NCBI GenBank assembly: GCA_009926525.1
Contig: RFOR01000003.1
Location: forward strand, 1-16,401
DNA length: 16,401 nucleotides
Direction: 5' to 3'
Source of the DNA: Methylophilaceae bacterium
Lineage (GTDB): Bacteria; Pseudomonadota; Gammaproteobacteria; Burkholderiales; Methylophilaceae
Below the pieces are notes generated by a model. It saw nothing but the letters and a program-made list of their open reading frames with translations, made no database searches and was not told where the DNA came from. Shown here one piece after another: positions 14,817 to 16,401 of this stretch. Within the stretch, counting starts at the first letter, position 1, and each line of letters begins with the position of its first letter. Made by a program: the position numbers and the translations under genes.

Positions 14817-15578
14817 TTAATCAGCGCGGTGTCTAGTTAATGTCGCAGTCAACACTGCATGGTCTGACATTTTAATAAAGCGCGAACCCGAATGCACTTC
14901 GGCATGCTGGTTATGGAAGCCGCGGGTATAAACGCGGTCTAGGCTCAATATCGGCAAAATTGACGGAAAACTTCTGGCATGGCGGCCTGTGTGTTGTTCA
15001 AAAACTTCATGTAGGCCAAGCTTGCCGGCAAACAAGCTCCCAGCTCTTGTTGTCCAATCATTAAAATCGCCAGCAATCATTAAGGGCTCATCGACTGGCA
15101 CATGGGTATCAATATAGTCAGCCACCATTTGTAACTGAGCGTGGCGCCAGCGGGCAAACAAACCAAGATGCACACAAATGGCATGCAAATGCTTATCCCA
15201 TTTGGGAATTTGAATGGTGCAATGCAACATGCCGCGTTCTTCGGTGCTGTGCGCTGAAATGTCTGCATTGTTTTCAGCAAAAATGGGAAACTTAGAAAGA
15301 ATGGCGTTGCCGTGATGCCCTGCGGGATAGACTGCGTTTTTACCGTAAGAAAAATGTGGCCAAATGGCATTGGCTAAAAAAGAAGCTTGGCCTGCTTTCG
15401 GCCAATTGCTAAACCGCTTACTATGCGGCGCGTGCTCATCGCGCACTTCTTGCAGAAAAACAATATCGGGCTGCAAAGTGCGTAATAATTCACGCTGCTC
15501 ATGCAAAGCAAAACGCGCGTTAAAGTGCGTTAAGCCTTTGTGAATATTAAAAGTGGCGATGTGTAGCGTGTTATGCAT
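14817..15578 (-). CDS. Endonuclease/exonuclease/phosphatase family protein (YbhP-like)
   Basis: This is a DNase I-like metal-dependent phosphoesterase. The 253-residue product has the ordered catalytic motifs of the superfamily: Asn11 in ATFNIHKG, Glu44 in FLQEVR, HHGNAILS (88-95), His137 in CVHLGL, Asp171 and Asn173 in AGDFNDW, and the closing Asp239-His240 in MSDHAVL. No signal peptide is visible, so it is probably cytoplasmic. The substrate cannot be read from sequence. Adjacency to clsB, as in E. coli where ybhP precedes clsB, suggests a phospholipid-related phosphodiester rather than DNA, but that is inference. ATG at 15578 has GAGG at 15589-15586 with 7 nt spacing. The gene starts 18 nt after the nadA stop. 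Confidence 0.92.
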   Translation of the reverse strand: MHNTLHIATFNIHKGLTHFNARFALHEQRELLRTLQPDIVFLQEVRDEHAPHSKRFSNWPKAGQASFLANAIWPHFSYGKNAVYPAGHHGNAILSKFPIFAENNADISAHSTEERGMLHCTIQIPKWDKHLHAICVHLGLFARWRHAQLQMVADYIDTHVPVDEPLMIAGDFNDWTTRAGSLFAGKLGLHEVFEQHTGRHARSFPSILPILSLDRVYTRGFHNQHAEVHSGSRFIKMSDHAVLTATLTRHRAD

Positions 15579-15596
15579 TCAGTCGCCTCGAAGGGT

Positions 15597-16401
15597 TTAC
15601 GAAACCGCCAACATGCGGTCCAAGGTAAGTTTGGCAAGCGCCGCTTCTTTAGCCGGCACTTTAATTTGATTAACCACATTACCTTCAACTAAATTTTCTA
15701 GCGTCCAAGCAAGATGTTGGGGGTCAATACGCGCCATGGTTGAACATTCACACACCACGTGCGACATAAATTGCACTGTTTTGCCTTTTGGCTTCATTTG
15801 CTCCGCCAAGCGGTTGACCAAGTTAAGCTCAGTGCCAACCAACCAATGCGTGCCTGCAGGGGCATCAGCAACCGTCTTTAAGATGTATTCAGTTGAGCCT
15901 ACATAGTCTGAGTTCAAACAAACCTCAAAAGGCGACTCAGGGTGCGAAATCACCAAGCCTTCAGGATGCTCTGCGCGGAATTTAGTGATGTTTTGCTCGC
16001 GGAACATTTGATGGACTGCGCAGTGGCCTTTCCATAGCAAAATTTTCGCATTTTTGATCTGCTCTTCAGTCAAACCGCCCATCGGCTGGTCAGGGTCCCA
16101 CACTGGCATTTGCTCAAGCGGGATACCCATTTTGTACCCACTCCAACGACCTAAGTTTTGGTCGGGGAAGAACAACACTTTTTCTTTTTGCTGGAATGCC
16201 CATTCTAAAATCTTTGGCGCATTGGTTGAGGTACACACAATACCGCCATGTTCCCCACAAAAAGCTTTTAAATCTGCGGCGGAATTAATATATGTGACTG
16301 GCGTTATTTTTTCATCAAAATCAAGCACTTTAGATAACTCACGTCGTGAGCGTTCCACTTTAGCTAAGTTCGCCATATCCGCCATTGAGCAACCTGCTGA
16401 A
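15597..16401 (-). CDS. nadA: Quinolinate synthase NadA, partial (N-terminus beyond window)
   Basis: NadA is the [4Fe-4S] enzyme that condenses iminoaspartate with dihydroxyacetone phosphate to quinolinate in de novo NAD synthesis. About 267 residues are present out of roughly 350-370. The frame stays open to the right edge and the first residues read SAGCSMADMAN. The Cys in AGC (codon 16391-16389) is in the position of the first cluster ligand, so the ATG at 16385 is an internal Met, not the start. The second ligand is the Cys in GHCAVHQMF (codon 16022-16020), and the third is one of the two Cys in VVCECSTMARID (15752-15744). Other family blocks are VTYINSAADLKAFCGEHGG, CTSTNA and FFPDQNLGR. 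It precedes the phosphatase-family gene by 18 nt. No nadB or nadC is in view. Confidence 0.96.
   Translation of the reverse strand, partial: SAGCSMADMANLAKVERSRRELSKVLDFDEKITPVTYINSAADLKAFCGEHGGIVCTSTNAPKILEWAFQQKEKVLFFPDQNLGRWSGYKMGIPLEQMPVWDPDQPMGGLTEEQIKNAKILLWKGHCAVHQMFREQNITKFRAEHPEGLVISHPESPFEVCLNSDYVGSTEYILKTVADAPAGTHWLVGTELNLVNRLAEQMKPKGKTVQFMSHVVCECSTMARIDPQHLAWTLENLVEGNVVNQIKVPAKEAALAKLTLDRMLAVS

Noticed and set aside
16383..16385. ATG at 16385 as the nadA start codon
   Set aside because: The open frame continues upstream to the edge with SAGCS, including a conserved cluster-ligand Cys, so the Met is internal and the gene is truncated by the window.
1..16401. CRISPR array, mobile element, tRNA or phage-derived genes
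   Set aside because: No spaced direct repeats, transposase or integrase motifs, terminal inverted repeats or tRNA-like folds were noticed on either strand; the window is densely filled with core genes.

Overview
This is a chromosomal core-gene stretch from a betaproteobacterium. The TrmD, QueE, TolA, NadA and RuvC sequences, the gene order, and a moderately AT-leaning base composition point to Nitrosomonadales, most likely Methylophilaceae (Methylotenera or Methylophilus type). That placement is inference from memory of such proteins; no search was run. All 21 protein genes lie on the minus strand, so transcription runs from the right edge to the left. I see no mobile elements, tRNA or rRNA genes, CRISPR arrays or prophage remnants.

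In transcription order (right to left): (1) nadA (5' end cut by the window edge), an endonuclease/exonuclease/phosphatase-family gene and the cardiolipin synthase gene clsB, closely spaced; the last two match the E. coli ybhP-clsB pairing. (2) A lipoprotein with an MliC-like domain, a Pro/Val linker and a Cds6/NTF2-like domain, followed by a yjbQ-family gene and a clear intrinsic terminator (12131-12166). (3) A monocistronic-looking EamA-family exporter. (4) A long tightly packed block of about 9.4 kb, yebC-ruvC-ruvA-ruvB-ybgC-tolQ-tolR-tolA-tolB-pal-cpoB-queE-queC, with overlapping or nearly touching genes. It joins Holliday-junction processing, the Tol-Pal envelope machine and two steps of 7-deazaguanine (queuosine precursor) synthesis. 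(5) The ribosomal/tRNA operon rpsP-rimM-trmD, with its own strong-looking promoter; trmD runs off the left edge and rplS would be expected beyond it.

Nothing here looks like an undescribed multi-gene system. The gene orders of blocks 1, 4 and 5 are known from other Proteobacteria. The points most worth a second look are small: an S16 protein nearly twice the usual length with an Ala/Lys/Glu then acidic tail; a perfect 10-bp hairpin between rpsP and rimM; a non-AUG trmD start directly abutting the rimM stop codon; the two-domain lipoprotein; and substitutions in usually conserved motifs of TrmD and Pal.
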